Positions 34,806-42,818 of a stretch of 64,000 bases of DNA are shown piece by piece. A program made the position numbers and the translations under genes. Positions within the stretch are counted from its first letter, which is position 1. Every line of letters starts with the position of its first letter. Source of the DNA: Chryseobacterium aahli (lineage in GTDB: Bacteria; Bacteroidota; Bacteroidia; Flavobacteriales; Weeksellaceae); assembly GCF_022699665.1 (NCBI RefSeq), contig NZ_JALDNB010000004.1, positions 282,083 through 346,082 of the forward strand, read 5' to 3'. The notes under the pieces were generated by a model that ran no database searches, was not told the DNA's origin, and saw only the letters and a program-made list of their open reading frames with translations.

Positions 34806-35216
34806 TTAGCAATATTCGTCATAAGCAGCCTGAAGGTTTGCAGCAATTGCTCCTGCAGGATTTCCTTCAATATGATGTCTTTCTAGCATGTGAACCAATT
34901 CTCCGTCTTTGAAAAGCGCTACACATGGTGAGCTTGGAGGGAATGGTGCCAAATGTTTTCTAGCTGCATCAACTGCGTCTTTGTCAAAACCTGCAAAAAC
35001 AGTCGTCAAATGATCTGGTTTTTTCTCTCCAGTCAAAGAATAAACTACTCCCGGTCTTGCTGCGCCTGCCGCACATCCGCACACAGAGTTGATGACCAAA
35101 AGAGTCGTTCCAGACTGCTTCAAAGCATCTTCTACCTGTGCAGGAGTTTCTAAATCCTGAAAACCTTTATCTGTAAGTTCAGCCTTCATCGGCAATACTA
35201 AATCTGATGGATACAT
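34806..35216 (-). CDS. BrxA/BrxB family bacilliredoxin
   Basis: 136 residues with a thioredoxin-like fold and the signature VINSVCGCAAGAARPG. The CGC pair (Cys46, Cys48) replaces the CxxC of thioredoxins, which marks the YphP/YqiW (BrxA/BrxB) family. In Bacillus these remove bacillithiol from proteins after oxidative stress; bacillithiol occurs in many flavobacteria. Cytoplasmic. A minus-strand TAAATTTG box (35240-35247) lies 23 bases upstream, and a terminator lies downstream, so it is monocistronic. Confidence 0.92.
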   Translation of the reverse strand: MYPSDLVLPMKAELTDKGFQDLETPAQVEDALKQSGTTLLVINSVCGCAAGAARPGVVYSLTGEKKPDHLTTVFAGFDKDAVDAARKHLAPFPPSSPCVALFKDGELVHMLERHHIEGNPAGAIAANLQAAYDEYC

Positions 35217-35239
35217 TTCTTGTAATTTTTAATTGTAGA

Positions 35240-35247
35240 CAAATTTA
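35240..35247 (-). promoter_or_regulatory. -7 box for the bacilliredoxin gene
   Basis: TAAATTTG on the minus strand, exact consensus match, 23 bases upstream of the ATG. Confidence 0.5.
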
Positions 35248-35389
35248 CAACATTTCTAAATTTATCTCAATTAATAAAAACTATTGATGAGTTCGCAAAA
35301 CAAAATTAAATATTGGTATTACATATTCAAATCACATAATAATTTAATTATAAATAATAACATTTAGTTAATATTTGCTAAATTTTTGC

Positions 35390-35397
35390 TAAATTTG
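35390..35397 (+). promoter_or_regulatory. -7 box in front of a 35-codon small ORF
   Basis: TAAATTTG, an exact TAnnTTTG match, 24 bases upstream of the ATG at 35422. It is the only plus-strand promoter-like site in the spacer 35217-35702. Confidence 0.45.
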
Positions 35398-35421
35398 AAA
35401 TGATTCTAAAAACGAGTTTCC

Positions 35422-35529
35422 ATGAAAAAAAACTTATTAATTAAATTTTCTAAGACATATCAGAACAAATATGATATGAAATGTTGTATAGTTCCCAACC
35501 CTTTTAATTATCAATCAGTAAGTTTTTAG
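35422..35529 (+). CDS. Candidate small ORF of 35 codons
   Basis: ATG at 35422 opens 35 codons (it starts MKKNLLIKFSKTYQNKYDMK and continues CCIVPNPFNYQSVSF). There is a consensus -7 box upstream and a perfect 15-bp hairpin 38 bases downstream, so a transcript of about 165-190 bases with its own signals is plausible. The peptide is basic at the start, has a Cys-Cys pair and no signal sequence. No homologue is recognised. It could be a small protein, a peptide precursor or just the accidental content of a small RNA. Confidence 0.4.
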   Translation: MKKNLLIKFSKTYQNKYDMKCCIVPNPFNYQSVSF

Positions 35530-35567
35530 AATAACAAACCGGTAATTATGAGGAGTCTATCAAATAT

Positions 35568-35600
35568 ATGAAGCCCGAAACATAATGTTTCGGGCTTCAT
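35568..35600 (+). terminator. Strong hairpin after the small ORF
   Basis: Perfect 15-bp stem ATGAAGCCCGAAACA/TGTTTCGGGCTTCAT with loop TAA. The T tail is poor on both strands, so it may be a terminator of a kind seen in this phylum or an RNA-stability element. Confidence 0.55.
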
Positions 35601-35639
35601 TAATCAAATCGATATGCAAAGGTTGAATATCCAAAAAAA

Positions 35640-35701
35640 TATAATTGATGATTTATAATTGATGAATGATATCAAACATCAATTATCATTCATCGATCAC
35701 G
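35640..35701. repeat. ATAATTGATGAT/ATCAATTAT inverted repeat after the YqeY gene
   Basis: TATAATTGATG and CATCAATTATC-type words face each other, separated by related words. The same family recurs upstream of ftsZ (about 38184-38250) and upstream of the ftsL-like gene (about 51908-51978). Confidence 0.45.
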
Positions 35702-35702
35702 T

Positions 35703-36149
35703 TTATGAAAGTAACTTCTTAGCCATCTCGGAAATACTTTTTCCGTCAGATTTTCCGGCTAAGTTTTTTGAAGCTAATCCCATAACTTTTCCTAAATCTT
35801 TAATAGATTCAGCTCCGGTTTCTGAAATTATCTGCTTGATTTCTGCTTCTAATTCTTCAGAAGATAATTGTGCAGGTAAAAATTTCTCAATGACTTTCAT
35901 CTGAGCATCTTCCACTTCTGCCAAATCGTTTCTCCCTTGAGCTGTAAACTGCTCATAAGAATCTTTACGTTGCTTTATCATTCTTTGCAAAATTGCAATT
36001 TCCTGCTCAGGTGAAACTTCCGCTCCTAAAGCTTCGGTTTTCAGCAATAATATCTGAGATTTTACAGCACGAAGAGAGTCTAAAGCCACTCTGTCTTTTG
36101 CTCTCATTGCTGTTTTTATTGCTTCACTTATAATAAGTTCTAAACTCAT
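35703..36149 (-). CDS. GatB/YqeY domain protein
   Basis: 148 residues, all helical. It begins MSLELIISEAIKTAMRAKDR and contains EQEIAILQRMIKQRKDSYEQ and ELEAEIKQIISETGAES, ending with the GKVMGLASKNLAGKSDGKSI loop typical of the YqeY/GatB tail domain. In GatB this domain helps tRNA recognition; stand-alone YqeY has an unclear role. It is the last gene of the dcw run, separated from ftsZ by a repeat-filled gap of 115 bases. Confidence 0.9.
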   Translation of the reverse strand: MSLELIISEAIKTAMRAKDRVALDSLRAVKSQILLLKTEALGAEVSPEQEIAILQRMIKQRKDSYEQFTAQGRNDLAEVEDAQMKVIEKFLPAQLSSEELEAEIKQIISETGAESIKDLGKVMGLASKNLAGKSDGKSISEMAKKLLS

Positions 36150-36159
36150 ATTAATTAAT

Positions 36160-36262
36160 TTAACAATGTATCAATGTAACAGTTTACCAATGAGATGCTT
36201 CGATAAGCTCAGCATGACAATTCGGGGTTGTTACATTGGTACATTTCCACATTGTTACATTA
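36160..36262. repeat. Composite repeat between YqeY and ftsZ genes
   Basis: Two facing A/T-rich words (AACAATGTATCAATGTAACA and TGTTACATTGGTACATTT) bracket a core ATGCTTCGATAAGCTCAGCA. Both the flanks and the core look like dispersed intergenic repeats of this phylum. No gene is present in this 115-base gap. Confidence 0.5.
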
Positions 36263-36264
36263 TT

Positions 36265-38172
36265 TTAGTCTACGTCTTTATTTAAAAATCTGTTTTCTCT
36301 GATCTGCATGTTTCCGTTGTTGTCAGACAAATAGGTGTTGATATTTTGGTCTGATGCATTGGAACCGTCGATAGAGATGTTTTTTCTCTTGAAGGCAGGT
36401 ACAGATTCAAATTCATTCACATGATCAAAATTCTGATAACGAGAGTTGAATTCTTTCAGCTTGTTTCTTCTTTCTGATGCTCTTTCCTGATCTGCAGGTT
36501 TGTTAACGAAAGTGAATTCAGATTCTGTATGTCTCGTAGTTTCTATTTCTACTCTTTTTTCAACAACAGGTTTTTCTTCAGCTTTTGGCTGTTCTTGAGT
36601 CTGATAAAACGTTTCAACTTTATGAGTTGTTTCCTCTACTCTCTCGATTACCGCAGAAGTTTCAACCTCATTTTTTGGCTGTCCGAAATCATATTTAGGT
36701 TCAGCAATCGGTTCGTTAACGGTAAAATTAAACTCAACAGCTTTTTCGTTCGAAAAATTATTGCTGAAAGAATTTTCTTTTGGCTCTTCTTTTTTATTTT
36801 CAAAATCGAAAGAGAACGACTGAATTTCTAAATCATTAGGGTCGTCATCAAAAGAAAACAAATTAACATCATTCTCATTACTTGATTCTTCATTTCTCCA
36901 GCTCTGAATAGGGCTTTCTAATGTATCTTCCTCTTTATCAGAGAATTTTATTTCAGTTTTCACATCTTCATCCTCGATCATCATTTTTTTTTCAGAAGCC
37001 GACATCTTAAATTGTGACGCATCCTGATCTTCATCATCTAATCTGAAAAGGTTTTTTCCTCCAAAATCATAACCCTGCTCAGGCGTTACTTCTCTCTCAT
37101 CTCTTGTTTTGAAAGGAGAAGATTTTGGGTTATCCAAAGTATCATTTAAGCCAATTCTGATTTTCTCGGTAGGACCTGAAAACTTTTGGTTATCATTAGA
37201 AAAACCAGTCGCAATCACCAATACACTTACAGCATCGCCCAATTCTTCATCAGCACCAACCCCAAAAATGATATCAGCTGTGTGACCAGCTTCTTTCTGG
37301 ATGTAATCCATGATGATACCGATTTCGTCCATCGTAGCTTCTTCTACACCACTTCTGATCAACAATAACACGTTTCTTGCGCCTGTAATTTTGTTGTCAT
37401 TCAATAATGGAGAATCTAATGCTTTTCTAACCGCTTCTTCAGCTTTATTTTCACCTGAAGCTGTTCCTGTAGACATTAAGGCCGTACCAGAATTCTGAAG
37501 CACAGATTTAGCATCTCTAAAGTCAATGTTGACATCAAAGTAACCCGTAATAACCTCCGCCATACCTTTTGCAGCGTTGGTTAAAACTTCATCGGCTTTT
37601 GAGAATCCTTGTTTGAAACCAAGATTTCCGAATTGCTGTCTTAATTTATCATTGTTGATTACAATTAATGAATCAACATTGTTTCTTAATTTTTCTAGTC
37701 CAAGTTCTGCCTGATCCAATCTTCTTTTCCCTTCAAAGCTAAAAGGAACGGTAACGATACCTACCGTAAGAATTCCCATGTCTTTGGCAACTTTAGCAAT
37801 AACCGGAGCAGCACCCGTTCCGGTACCACCACCCATTCCTGCGGTGATGAAAACCATCTTGGTATTTTGTCCCATTGCTGCCTTGATTTCTTCGATACTT
37901 TCTATCGCTGCTTTTTCACCCACTTCAGGATCTGCACCCGCTCCAAGACCTTCAGTAATGTTTATTCCCAACTGAACCTTGTTTGAAACCGGATTGTTAT
38001 CTAAAGTCTGCGCATCAGTATTGCAAATCACGAAATCTACCCCGTGAATTCCTTTTTCGTACATGTGTTTTAGGGCATTGTTTCCACCGCCACCAACACC
38101 GATAACTTTAATGATCGAAGAATTTCCTTTTGGCAGATCAAATGAAAATCCTTGTGTGCCTATATTTTCCAT
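36265..38172 (-). CDS. ftsZ: Cell division protein FtsZ
   Basis: 635 residues, the tubulin-like GTPase that forms the division ring. The GTPase core has GVGGGGNNALKHMYEKG, ITAGMGGGTGTGAAPVIAKV (the tubulin signature) and DFRDAKSVLQNSGTALMSTG. After about residue 330 comes a long, acidic and low-complexity linker, then a short conserved-looking tail (RENRFLNKDVD). E. coli FtsZ is 383 residues, so the linker accounts for nearly all extra length, as is normal in Bacteroidota. Last cell-division gene of the cluster, downstream of ftsA. Confidence 0.98.
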   Translation of the reverse strand: MENIGTQGFSFDLPKGNSSIIKVIGVGGGGNNALKHMYEKGIHGVDFVICNTDAQTLDNNPVSNKVQLGINITEGLGAGADPEVGEKAAIESIEEIKAAMGQNTKMVFITAGMGGGTGTGAAPVIAKVAKDMGILTVGIVTVPFSFEGKRRLDQAELGLEKLRNNVDSLIVINNDKLRQQFGNLGFKQGFSKADEVLTNAAKGMAEVITGYFDVNIDFRDAKSVLQNSGTALMSTGTASGENKAEEAVRKALDSPLLNDNKITGARNVLLLIRSGVEEATMDEIGIIMDYIQKEAGHTADIIFGVGADEELGDAVSVLVIATGFSNDNQKFSGPTEKIRIGLNDTLDNPKSSPFKTRDEREVTPEQGYDFGGKNLFRLDDEDQDASQFKMSASEKKMMIEDEDVKTEIKFSDKEEDTLESPIQSWRNEESSNENDVNLFSFDDDPNDLEIQSFSFDFENKKEEPKENSFSNNFSNEKAVEFNFTVNEPIAEPKYDFGQPKNEVETSAVIERVEETTHKVETFYQTQEQPKAEEKPVVEKRVEIETTRHTESEFTFVNKPADQERASERRNKLKEFNSRYQNFDHVNEFESVPAFKRKNISIDGSNASDQNINTYLSDNNGNMQIRENRFLNKDVD

Positions 38173-38183
38173 ACTTATATTTT

Positions 38184-38250
38184 TTTATAATTGATAATCG
38201 ACTATGATAGCTGATGAGCATATCTTTCATCGCTTATCATTCATCATTTA
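38184..38250. repeat. TGAT-rich inverted repeat upstream of ftsZ
   Basis: Words such as ATAATTGATAATCGAC and TTATCATTCATCATTTAT face each other in the ftsA-ftsZ gap, a further copy of the TGATRAATGAT family. It lies directly before the ftsZ start, where a ribosome-binding region is expected. Confidence 0.45.
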
Positions 38251-38255
38251 TATTT

Positions 38256-39641
38256 TTATTCTACTTCTTCAAAGAATTTTTTCACCTTTTCCATCAGAGA
38301 CTGTCCGAAAGTAGGTTTCGAAGGTCTTGATGTTGTTACAGGAGCTTTAAACTCTTCTTCAGTAGTCTGATTAACTGAAGTTTGAGATTCAGAACTAGCA
38401 ATAGCTTGTTGCTCTTTTTGCTCAACTTTCGCTTCAACCTGAATTTCAAGTTCCTCTTCTACAGCAACCGTTTTTTTATCTCTGATTTTCAAACTTTCCA
38501 TCAGCAAACCGATAGACGTTGCAAATTCCGGTCCTTTAAGATACTGGTTTTTATCGTTTGCAATATATTCATTTGCGAAACCAATTCTACTATCGAATCC
38601 TGTTGTATAATTTGCCAGCTGACGAAGATGTTTTAAATTTGAACCACCACCCGTCAGAACAATTCCAGCGATCAGTTTTTTCTTTTGCTCAAATGCTCCG
38701 TAAGCTTTTAATTCGGTATTGACCATTTCCAAAATTTCCTCCACTCTCGCATTGATGATCTGCGCTAAAGTTTTAAGGGAAATTTCTTTATCCGGTCTTC
38801 CGTGAAGTCCTGGAATAGTAACAAATGTGCTGTCTTTTTCCAACTCAGGAACTGCAGAACCGAACTTAACCTTTAATTGCTCGGCATGCTTTTCAATAAT
38901 TGAACAGCCTTCTTTGATGTCTTCCGTGATAATTCCGCCTCCGTAAGGGATGACGCAAGTATGACGGATAATATTATCTTTAAAAATAGCAATATCTGTA
39001 GTACCACCACCGATGTCTACAATTGCTACTCCCGCTTCTTTTTCTTCTTTAGTTAAAACAGCTTCAGAAGATGCTAAAGGCTCCAAAGTAAGTGCTTCCA
39101 TCTCTAAACCTGCTTCTCTTACACATCTTGCAATGTTTCTGATGCTTCCCATTTGTCCTACAACAACATGAAAATTGGCTTCCAGACGTTTTCCGTGCAT
39201 CCCGACAGGCTCCTGAATTTCACCTTCAGAATCAACCTTATATTCCTGCGGAAGAACGTGGATAATTTCCTCGCCCGGCAACATGACCAGCTTTTTCACC
39301 TGATCTTTCAGTGCTTCGATGTCATCATCTGTGATGAATCTGTCCGGATTCTCACGCATAATGTAATCCGAATGCTGCAGTGAACGAATGTGTTTACCCG
39401 CAATTCCTACAGTGACCTTATGGATAGGTACACCTGCACTTGACTGTGCTTCTGCAACAGCTGCTTTAATAGAGTTAATAGTTTGTGAAATATTATTCAC
39501 AATTCCTTTATGAACTCCAAGACTTTTGGCCTTACCAACACCGAGAATTTCTATTTTCCCGTGTGCATTCCTCCTTCCGACAATGGCGACAATCTTGGTT
39601 GTCCCGATGTCAAGACCTACTGAATACTCTTGATTTTCCAT
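38256..39641 (-). CDS. ftsA: Cell division protein FtsA
   Basis: 461 residues, an actin-like ATPase that tethers FtsZ to the membrane. The ATPase motifs are VGLDIGTTKIVAIVGRR, VAIVDIGGGTTDIAIFKDN and GIVLTGGGSNLKHLRQL. A long acidic/Gln-rich linker precedes the amphipathic membrane-targeting helix at the end (SLMEKVKKFFEEVE). The gene is followed by ftsZ and preceded by ftsQ, from which it is separated by 118 bases that contain one copy of the GTCCCTTCGGGAC repeat family. Confidence 0.97.
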   Translation of the reverse strand: MENQEYSVGLDIGTTKIVAIVGRRNAHGKIEILGVGKAKSLGVHKGIVNNISQTINSIKAAVAEAQSSAGVPIHKVTVGIAGKHIRSLQHSDYIMRENPDRFITDDDIEALKDQVKKLVMLPGEEIIHVLPQEYKVDSEGEIQEPVGMHGKRLEANFHVVVGQMGSIRNIARCVREAGLEMEALTLEPLASSEAVLTKEEKEAGVAIVDIGGGTTDIAIFKDNIIRHTCVIPYGGGIITEDIKEGCSIIEKHAEQLKVKFGSAVPELEKDSTFVTIPGLHGRPDKEISLKTLAQIINARVEEILEMVNTELKAYGAFEQKKKLIAGIVLTGGGSNLKHLRQLANYTTGFDSRIGFANEYIANDKNQYLKGPEFATSIGLLMESLKIRDKKTVAVEEELEIQVEAKVEQKEQQAIASSESQTSVNQTTEEEFKAPVTTSRPSKPTFGQSLMEKVKKFFEEVE

Positions 39642-39713
39642 TGTGTATATCGATTTGATTTAATTACTTATTTAATTTAATAGGCTCGCCTATTCCTTTT
39701 TTTTGATTTGATC

Positions 39714-39754
39714 GGATTTTATTCTATCCTTTGTTAAGTCATCCCTTCGGGACT
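39714..39754. repeat. 41-base repeat, copy A (ftsQ-ftsA junction)
   Basis: One of three 41-base relatives in the dcw cluster; the others are at 44012-44052 and 49518-49558. All begin GGAWT, contain a hairpin-like TAGGA/TCCTA region, and end in CRTCCCTTCGGGACT. Each copy lies a few bases from the stop codon of the preceding minus-strand gene. Confidence 0.8.
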
Positions 39755-39759
39755 CTTTT

Positions 39760-40725
39760 TTATTCTATTTTGACCTTTGCTTTTGGCTTTGTGGCCGGTT
39801 TCTTTTCTGGAGTTTTCTTTTTCTCCTTGGGTTTGACAACTGCTTTAGGCTTTGTATTTTCTTTTGGTTTTAAAGAAGTTGAACTCGCCTTTTTTACTGC
39901 TGGTTTCAGATTGACTTCCGCTTTTTTAACTGGAGCGACTGCTACCGGAGTTTTTGCTAAATCTTTATGACCCGCTTTTAAAATACTATCGTTCTCTTTA
40001 AAATAAGGATTCAAAGTCGTTACAATCTGGTTCTGATATTTTACTGACACCATGCTATATTTTTGAGGATCCTGAAACACCAGATATTTCTCAACAAACG
40101 TTTTAAAACCTTTTACTTTTAATTCAATATTATCTAAATCTCCAATCTCCACTTTATAATTTCCTTCACTCGTCAAAAGATTGTAGCTGTCTTTATATTT
40201 TGAAATTCCAATAAAATATTTTTTGCTGAAATCATCTTTGTCAATTTTATCAACCAATTCTGCCAGCTTTTCATATTCATCTTTCTTCACATCGCCCGTC
40301 ACCAGCATGCATGGATGAGAATACGTTCTTGAAATAGGAAATTCTGTTCCCTTTTCGTCTACATAAAAATCTTTTCCATTATAATTTAACCTGAAAACCG
40401 GAACCCGTTGTTTGATGTCTAGATTGAGTTTTCCATTTAAATTTAAATAAACATTAGCGCTGTCGACCGCCGGAAGTGCATTGATTTTCTTTTCCAGTTC
40501 CGGAATATTTAAATCTCCAACTTTTCCTGACGGATTTTCTTTGATGACGATTTGTTTGATGTCTTTTTCGTCAATAAAGTACACCGGAGTTTTCTCATTC
40601 ATTTTTACAGAAATTTTCTCATCCGTAATCTTCTGACCACTGAATTTCTTCAACGAGAAGCTCAGCAGGAACCCAAGAATGATCACTGTGATGGCAATTT
40701 TTAAAATTCTGTATTTGTTTTTCAT
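39760..40725 (-). CDS. ftsQ: Cell division protein FtsQ/DivIB
   Basis: 321 residues from the ATG at 40725. A short cytoplasmic start and one transmembrane helix (RILKIAITVIILGFLLSFSL) lead to a periplasmic POTRA-like region (VYFIDEKDIKQIVIKEN, then LEKKINALPAVDSANVYLNL) and a beta domain (VPVFRLNYNGKDFYVDEKGT). The tail is very Lys/Pro/Ala-rich (KPKAVVKPKEKKKTPEKK), unlike the E. coli protein. FtsQ links FtsL/FtsB to the divisome. A TTG start upstream at 40755 would lie inside the flanking repeat and is rejected. Its spacer to murC is filled by the GxxExxY unit. Confidence 0.9.
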   Translation of the reverse strand: MKNKYRILKIAITVIILGFLLSFSLKKFSGQKITDEKISVKMNEKTPVYFIDEKDIKQIVIKENPSGKVGDLNIPELEKKINALPAVDSANVYLNLNGKLNLDIKQRVPVFRLNYNGKDFYVDEKGTEFPISRTYSHPCMLVTGDVKKDEYEKLAELVDKIDKDDFSKKYFIGISKYKDSYNLLTSEGNYKVEIGDLDNIELKVKGFKTFVEKYLVFQDPQKYSMVSVKYQNQIVTTLNPYFKENDSILKAGHKDLAKTPVAVAPVKKAEVNLKPAVKKASSTSLKPKENTKPKAVVKPKEKKKTPEKKPATKPKAKVKIE

Positions 40726-40736
40726 TTTGCTTTTTT

Positions 40737-41395
40737 TTGAACACAGAGTGCACAAAGGTTTTTTTATTTTTAAGTTTCACAAAACCGCTTCGCTTATATT
40801 AGCTACATTGCTTTCATTTTATATATCCATTTATTACTCTCTGAATTCCGGTTTTAAAAAGTTTAGAATTAAAATTTAATAATAAACCTAATCTGTAATT
40901 TCCTAATTTTAAATAATTTAATAATTGAGCATTGTGAAAATTATCTAAAGCTTCCTGAGCTTTAATTTCTACAACAACTTTATTTTCAACTAATAAATCA
41001 ATTTTAAAAGCATTTTCTACATTTAAATTTTCATATTGTATTGAAAGAAATTTCTGTCTTTCAACCGACAATCCTCTGTTTTTTAATTCATACTCCAAAC
41101 ACTGCTCATAAACTGTTTCATATAAACCTGATCCAAGACTTCTGTGAATTTTTAATCCTGCATCAATTATTATTGCTGAAATATCATTCTCATTCATTTG
41201 TGTGTTTTATTTTTTGGAACACGAAGTTCACTAAGTTTTTTATAATACCTTTTATCCATCAGTTTCGCAAAGCCGCTTATATGAGGAATTACATTGTATC
41301 AATATATTACTTTCACGTTTTTACTTTTATAAGCGAAGCGGCTCTGTGAAACCTCATTCGCATCAAGAAAAATCCTCTGTGCTCTTTGTGTTCAA
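40737..41395. mobile_element. GxxExxY gene flanked by inverted repeats, inserted in the dcw cluster
   Basis: The left end (TTGAACACAGAGTGCACAAA at 40737, then GTTTCACAAAACCGCTTCGC at 40774) is matched in inverse orientation at the right end (41395 back to 41374 and 41352 back to 41329): 19 of 22 and 22 of 24 bases agree. A third, looser copy in direct orientation is at 41214-41286. The right edge abuts the murC stop codon and the left edge lies 11 bases before the ftsQ ATG. It reads as a 659-base unit. Confidence 0.65.
40814..41197 (-). CDS. GxxExxY protein (PDDEXK_3-like nuclease fold)
   Basis: 127 residues. The signature GSGLYETVYEQCLEYELK near residue 22 fits GxxExxY, and the sheet that follows has the IDLLVENKVVVEIKA motif (Asp and Glu-x-Lys) of PD-(D/E)XK nuclease folds. 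The family is widespread in Bacteroidota and its function is not established; a DNA-cleaving or DNA-binding role fits the fold. The gene sits on the same strand as the division genes, enclosed by inverted repeats, between ftsQ and murC, a place where other genomes of the phylum would have these genes adjacent. Confidence 0.85.
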   Translation of the reverse strand: MNENDISAIIIDAGLKIHRSLGSGLYETVYEQCLEYELKNRGLSVERQKFLSIQYENLNVENAFKIDLLVENKVVVEIKAQEALDNFHNAQLLNYLKLGNYRLGLLLNFNSKLFKTGIQRVINGYIK

Positions 41396-42754
41396 TTACA
41401 TATTTTGCAGCCACTCACAAATCGGGTCATACAGTGTATCAACATTTCCTGCACCGACAGTGAGTAAAATGTCAAATTCTTTTTCTTTTATCTTATTAAA
41501 AGCTTCTGATAAACCTGAAATTTCTTTTTTATCTAAAGTCACTTTTTCCAACAACCAATCTGAAGTAATACCTTCAAAGTTTTCCTGAAGTTCTCTTGCC
41601 GGATAAATATCAAGCAAAATCAACTCTTCAGAATTACTTAAACTTTCGGCAAATCCATCAACAAAATCTCTCGTTCTACTGAACAAATGCGGCTGAAAAA
41701 CCACCAAAAGCTTTTTATCCGGATAAAACGTTTTTATCGAACCCACTACAGCATTAATTTCTGTCGGATGATGGGCATAATCGTCTATATAAATTTTACC
41801 GCTCGGATAAATGTGTTTTGTATATCTTCTTTTTATACCTTTAAAATTGGCAATGGCTTTCTTCAACGTTTCAAAATCAACTCCCAGATTATTCAGAATT
41901 GCCAACGCAACCGTGGCATTTTCGACATTGTGAATTCCAGGAACATCCCAGACAAAATCTTTTATAGTTTCTGTCGGAGTATGAAAATCGAAGTAGATTT
42001 TATCATAATGCATGCGAAGATTGTCTGAATAATAATCAGCAGCTTCGTTTACAGCGTAGGTTTTATGTGCTCTTCCAATCTCAATTCCTTTTCTTACAAA
42101 AAGCTGTTGGTCTTCCGGAACTAGAGCCGCAAACTGTCTGAAACCTTCTTCAATGGTGTTTTTATCTCCATAAATATCCAAATGATCTGCATCAGTAGAA
42201 GTGATCACTGCCCAATCCGGAGAAAGATTAAGAAAACTTCTATCGTATTCATCGGCTTCCACCACAGAATATTGAGTTCCGTTATACAGGAAATTCGATT
42301 TAAAATTCTCAGAAATACCGCCTAAAAAACATGAAAATGGCAAATCTGCTTCTTTACATAAATGTGAAACCAAAGTAGACGTTGTAGTCTTTCCATGAGT
42401 TCCCGCAACTGCGATGCAATCTGTGTTTTCGGTAATTAAACCCAAAACTTTTGCACGTTTTAAAACTTCAAATTGATTTTCATTAAAATAATCTAAAATC
42501 CCCAATTTTTTAATTGCCGGAGTATAAATTATCAATGTATTTTCTTTTTGAAGTGACGTGATTTTATCATCAATAACATCTTCAAAAACAATATCAATTC
42601 CCTCGCTCATCAACAGCTGAGTTAGTTTTGTGTTGGTTTTATCGTAGCCTAAAACATTCTTGCCCGAAGCATGGAAGTAGCGCGCCAAAGCACTCATCCC
42701 GATACCTCCGATTCCGACGAAGTAAAAATTTTGATATGTTTCTAAATTGTTCAT
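41396..42754 (-). CDS. murC: UDP-N-acetylmuramate--L-alanine ligase MurC
   Basis: 452 residues. The N-terminal UDP-binding domain starts FVGIGGIGMSALARYFHASG. The ATP site is VAGTHGKTTTSTLVSHLC. The central domain holds VVEADEYDRSFLNLSP and DADHLDIYGDK, and the C-terminal domain has IDDYAHHPTEINAVV and VVFQPHLFSRTRDF, all diagnostic of MurC. It adds L-alanine to UDP-MurNAc in the first peptide step of peptidoglycan synthesis, in the cytoplasm. The stop codon is directly adjacent to the inverted repeat of the GxxExxY unit. Confidence 0.97.
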   Translation of the reverse strand: MNNLETYQNFYFVGIGGIGMSALARYFHASGKNVLGYDKTNTKLTQLLMSEGIDIVFEDVIDDKITSLQKENTLIIYTPAIKKLGILDYFNENQFEVLKRAKVLGLITENTDCIAVAGTHGKTTTSTLVSHLCKEADLPFSCFLGGISENFKSNFLYNGTQYSVVEADEYDRSFLNLSPDWAVITSTDADHLDIYGDKNTIEEGFRQFAALVPEDQQLFVRKGIEIGRAHKTYAVNEAADYYSDNLRMHYDKIYFDFHTPTETIKDFVWDVPGIHNVENATVALAILNNLGVDFETLKKAIANFKGIKRRYTKHIYPSGKIYIDDYAHHPTEINAVVGSIKTFYPDKKLLVVFQPHLFSRTRDFVDGFAESLSNSEELILLDIYPARELQENFEGITSDWLLEKVTLDKKEISGLSEAFNKIKEKEFDILLTVGAGNVDTLYDPICEWLQNM

Positions 42755-42765
42755 TCCTTATTAAT

Positions 42766-42791
42766 TTGAGATTTGACGTTTGAGATTTGAT
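42766..42791. repeat. Direct repeat TTTGAGATTTGA in the murC-murG spacer
   Basis: Two perfect 12-base copies, 42766-42777 and 42780-42791, separated by two bases. Confidence 0.7.
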
Positions 42792-42818
42792 AAATCCACC
42801 TCACTGCTTCTTCATCTC

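Noticed and set aside
39760..40755. Longer FtsQ start at 40755
   Set aside because: The codon is TTG and lies inside the flanking repeat of the GxxExxY unit; the ATG at 40725 directly precedes the membrane helix.
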